Made by a program: the position numbers and the translations under genes
NCBI RefSeq assembly: GCF_032337135.1
Contig: NZ_JAVXZZ010000001.1
Location: 1-64,000 of the forward strand
Source: Allorhodoferax sp032337135
GTDB taxonomy: Bacteria; Pseudomonadota; Gammaproteobacteria; Burkholderiales; Burkholderiaceae_C
Length of the DNA: 64,000 bases
Direction of reading: 5' to 3'
Notes under the pieces: model-generated
Databases searched by the model: none
What the model was told of the DNA's origin: nothing
Seen by the model: only the letters and a program-made list of their open reading frames with translations
Shown here: piece by piece, positions 61,888 through 64,000 of the stretch
Position numbering within the stretch: the first letter of the stretch is position 1
How the letters are laid out: each line of letters starts with the position of its first letter

Positions 61888-63564
61888 ATGTCTGAATCTT
61901 TCGCAGCCCTCTTTGAAGAGTCCCTCAAGCGTTCCGAAACCAAGGTTGGTGAAGTCGTCACCGCCGAAGTCATTCGCATCGAGCACAACTTCGTCGTGGT
62001 CAATGCCGGCCTCAAGTCGGAAGCCTATGTGCCTCTGTCCGAGTTCAAGAATGACCAAGGCGAACTCGAAGTTCAAGTGGGCGAGTTCATTTCCGTGGCC
62101 ATCGTCGCCATGGAAAACGGTTACGGCGACACCATCGTCAGCCGCGACACCGCCAAGCGCCTGGCTTCCTGGATGAGCCTGGAAAAGGCCCTGGAATCCG
62201 GCGAGTTCGTCACCGGCACCACTTCCGGCAAGGTCAAGGGCGGCCTGACCGTTCTGGTCAACGGCATCCGCGCCTTCCTGCCCGGTTCGCTGGTCGATAC
62301 ACGTCCCACCAAGGACCTGTCTCCCTGGGAAAACAAGACCATGGAATTCAAGGTCATCAAGCTGGACCGCAAGCGCAACAACGTGGTGCTGAGCCGCCGT
62401 GCCGTGGTGGAAGCCTCCATGGGCGAAGAGCGCGCCAAGCTGATGGAAAACCTCAAGGAAGGTTCCATCGTCCGCGGCGTGGTCAAGAACATCACCGAAT
62501 ACGGTGCATTCGTGGACCTGGGTGGCATCGACGGCCTGCTGCACATCACCGACATGGCATGGCGCCGTGTCCGCCACCCCTCCGAGGTGGTGCAGGCTGG
62601 CCAAGAGATCTCTGCCAAGATCCTCAAGTTCGACACCGAGAAGAACCGCGTGTCCCTGGGCCTCAAGCAAATGGGCGACGATCCCTGGATGGGCGTCAAC
62701 CGCCGCTACCCCTCCGGCACCCGCATGTTCGGCAAGATCACGAACATCGCCGACTACGGTGCATTCGTCGAACTCGAACCCGGCATCGAAGGCCTGGTGC
62801 ACGTGTCCGAAATGGACTGGACCAACAAGAACGTTGCTCCTTCCAAGATCGTGTCCCTGGGTGACGAAGTCGAAGTCATGGTTCTGGAAATCGACGAAGA
62901 CAAGCGTCGTATCTCCCTGGGCATGAAGCAGTGCAAGGCCAACCCCTGGCAGGAATTCGCCCAGAACACCAAGCGCGGCGACCGCGTCAAGGGCCCGATC
63001 AAGTCGATCACCGACTTCGGCGTGTTCGTGGGTCTGGCTGCCGGTATCGACGGCCTGGTGCACCTGTCTGACCTGTCCTGGAACGAGTCCGGCGAAGCCG
63101 CCGTGCGTGAGTTCAAGAAGGGCCAGGAAGTCGAAGCCATCGTGTTGGCTGTGGACGTGGACCGCGAGCGCATCTCCCTGGGCATCAAGCAACTCGATTC
63201 CGACCCCTTCACCACCTTCGTGTCGATCAACGACAAGGGTGCCACCGTGACCGGCAAGGTCAAGACCGTGGACCCCAAGGGCGCTGAAATCGACCTGGGC
63301 GAAGACGTCATCGGCTACCTGCGTGCTTCCGAAATCAGCCGCGACCGCGTCGAAGACGCCCGCAATGTGCTGAAGGAAGGCGACGAAGTCACCGCTGTGG
63401 TCGTGAACGTGGATCGCAAGAGCCGCAACATCCAGCTGTCCATCAAGGCCAAGGACGTGGCAGACCAGAACGAAGCCATGGCCAACCTGAGCCAGAACTC
63501 CGGCAACGCCGGCACCACCAGCCTGGGCGCTCTGCTGCGCGCCAAGCTGGACAACAACAACTAA
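61888..63564 (+). CDS. rpsA: Ribosomal protein S1
   Basis: A 558-residue protein, near the E. coli length of 557. It starts MSESFAALFEESLKRSETKVGEVVTAEVI; the GTG frame to 61855 is an alternative. Six S1 RNA-binding repeats are visible. Repeats 3-6 contain GSIVRGVVKNITEYGAFVDLGGIDGLLHITDMAW and its relatives (TNIADYGAFVELEPGIEGLVHVSEMDW, SITDFGVFVGLAAGIDGLVHLSDLSW). It helps the 30S subunit bind leader mRNA. The 155 bases before it follow the aroA-cmk stop and likely carry an rpsA promoter. Confidence 0.97.
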   Translation: MSESFAALFEESLKRSETKVGEVVTAEVIRIEHNFVVVNAGLKSEAYVPLSEFKNDQGELEVQVGEFISVAIVAMENGYGDTIVSRDTAKRLASWMSLEKALESGEFVTGTTSGKVKGGLTVLVNGIRAFLPGSLVDTRPTKDLSPWENKTMEFKVIKLDRKRNNVVLSRRAVVEASMGEERAKLMENLKEGSIVRGVVKNITEYGAFVDLGGIDGLLHITDMAWRRVRHPSEVVQAGQEISAKILKFDTEKNRVSLGLKQMGDDPWMGVNRRYPSGTRMFGKITNIADYGAFVELEPGIEGLVHVSEMDWTNKNVAPSKIVSLGDEVEVMVLEIDEDKRRISLGMKQCKANPWQEFAQNTKRGDRVKGPIKSITDFGVFVGLAAGIDGLVHLSDLSWNESGEAAVREFKKGQEVEAIVLAVDVDRERISLGIKQLDSDPFTTFVSINDKGATVTGKVKTVDPKGAEIDLGEDVIGYLRASEISRDRVEDARNVLKEGDEVTAVVVNVDRKSRNIQLSIKAKDVADQNEAMANLSQNSGNAGTTSLGALLRAKLDNNN

Positions 63565-63587
63565 TCAGCTGTTGTAGACCCTGATCA

Positions 63588-63632
63588 ACGGCCGAACGCT
63601 CCCTTCAGTGTGGGCTTCGGCCGTTTTCTTTT
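63588..63632 (+). terminator. Intrinsic terminator between rpsA and ihfB
   Basis: ACGGCCGAA (63588-63596) pairs perfectly with TTCGGCCGT (63616-63624), with further inner pairing, and TTTCTTTT follows. The stem ends 14 bases before the ihfB start. Confidence 0.85.
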
Positions 63633-63645
63633 GTAGTGAATCACC

Positions 63646-63951
63646 ATGACCCGCTCCGACCTCGTTGAAGAACTGGCCAACCGTTTTGCCCAACTGAACC
63701 ACCGCGACTCCGAAATCGCCGTGAAGGCAATCCTGGACGCCATGAACGACGCCTTGGTGCGCGGCCACCGTATCGAAATCCGCGGTTTCGGAAGTTTCTC
63801 CATCAACCGCCGCCCGCCGCGCATGGGCCGCAACCCACGCAGTGGCGAAAGTGTCGCCATTCCCGAGAAGCGCGTTCCCCACTTCAAACCCGGCAAGGCC
63901 TTGCGCGAAGCCGTGGACAAGCGCACCGCCGAACTGCAGTCCAGGGCCTGA
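63646..63951 (+). CDS. ihfB: Integration host factor beta subunit
   Basis: A 101-residue HU/IHF-fold protein. It begins MTRSDLVEELANRFAQLNHRDSEIAVKAILDAM and has the DNA-bending beta arm GFGSFSINRRPPRMGRNPRSGESVAIPEKRVPHFKPGKALRE, with Pro at the intercalation site (RNPRSGE). It bends DNA as a heterodimer with IhfA, which is not in the window. It follows rpsA, as in E. coli and other proteobacteria. Confidence 0.97.
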   Translation: MTRSDLVEELANRFAQLNHRDSEIAVKAILDAMNDALVRGHRIEIRGFGSFSINRRPPRMGRNPRSGESVAIPEKRVPHFKPGKALREAVDKRTAELQSRA

Positions 63952-63997
63952 GTGGCTGCGATGCAGCGATAGAATCACCTCGCCTGCGAGGAGATCC

Positions 63998-64000
63998 ATG
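63998..64000 (+). CDS. Start codon of the next gene (cut by window edge)
   Basis: The final three bases are ATG, preceded by GAGGAG (63988-63993) with a four-base gap. A -10-like TAGAAT lies at 63969-63974. The coding sequence is outside the window; a LapA-like membrane protein gene is usual after ihfB in relatives, but nothing of it can be seen. Confidence 0.5.

Noticed and set aside
1..64000. CRISPR arrays, rRNA and tRNA genes
   Set aside because: No regularly spaced direct repeats of 25-40 bases were seen, and the only tRNA-like structure found is the tmRNA.

Overview
The window is a GC-rich chromosomal segment of a betaproteobacterium, most likely a Comamonadaceae member (Acidovorax/Hydrogenophaga/Rhodoferax-like). 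This rests on the tmRNA tag ANDERFALAA, the fused aroA-cmk gene inside a gyrA-serC-pheA-tyrA-aroA/cmk-rpsA-ihfB block, and a roughly 60-bp dispersed intergenic repeat of a kind I associate with this family. All calls come from reading the sequence and translations; no database search was run.

Left arm (1-32.6 kb), ordinary chromosome. It starts with the tail of an IS30-type transposase and a secreted hypothetical protein. Next is a very large alpha-2-macroglobulin with an intact CLEQ thioester motif. Divergent from it is a GbsR/MarR regulator coupled to a cytochrome bd quinol oxidase (cydAB), with a near-perfect palindrome between the two units. Then follow aroQ, aroC, a small membrane protein, a hybrid histidine kinase paired with a periplasmic sugar-binding-like protein, a CBS-domain protein, metY, an alpha/beta hydrolase, a potassium-channel-like protein, a PACE-type efflux protein, a YihY/BrkB protein, a DUF2069 protein, an FAD-linked oxidase, pepD, a membrane-anchored DegS/DegQ-like protease, a CheY-like regulator coupled to a five-PAS histidine kinase, and an ABC exporter gene split by one in-frame amber codon.

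Centre (about 32.68-51.12 kb), a genomic island abutting the 3' end of the tmRNA gene (ssrA). One half is a tightly coupled minus-strand operon: fic, an undescribed 58-codon ORF, hsdR, hsdM, hsdS, an ABC-type AAA ATPase and an HNH nuclease. This is a type I restriction-modification system with a Septu-like (PtuA/PtuB-like) ATPase/nuclease pair attached and a Fic protein at its head. The other half is a mobility/replication module: a DUF3489-like protein, an iteron-like repeat region, a toprim/RecA-fold replication protein interrupted by an amber codon, an AlpA-like regulator, hypotheticals, a DUF2924 protein, a serine recombinase and an HTH-like protein that ends near ssrA.

Right arm (51.1-64 kb), ordinary chromosome: ssrA, gph-ubiG, an OmpA-like lipoprotein-free cell-wall-binding protein, gyrA (Gln at position 83 where E. 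coli has Ser), serC, pheA, tyrA, the aroA-cmk fusion, rpsA, ihfB, and the start codon of the next gene at the last three bases.

The most interesting part is the island's defence operon, in particular the coupled 58-codon ORF and the ATPase/HNH pair fused transcriptionally to a type I system, together with the iteron-like region beside the replication gene.
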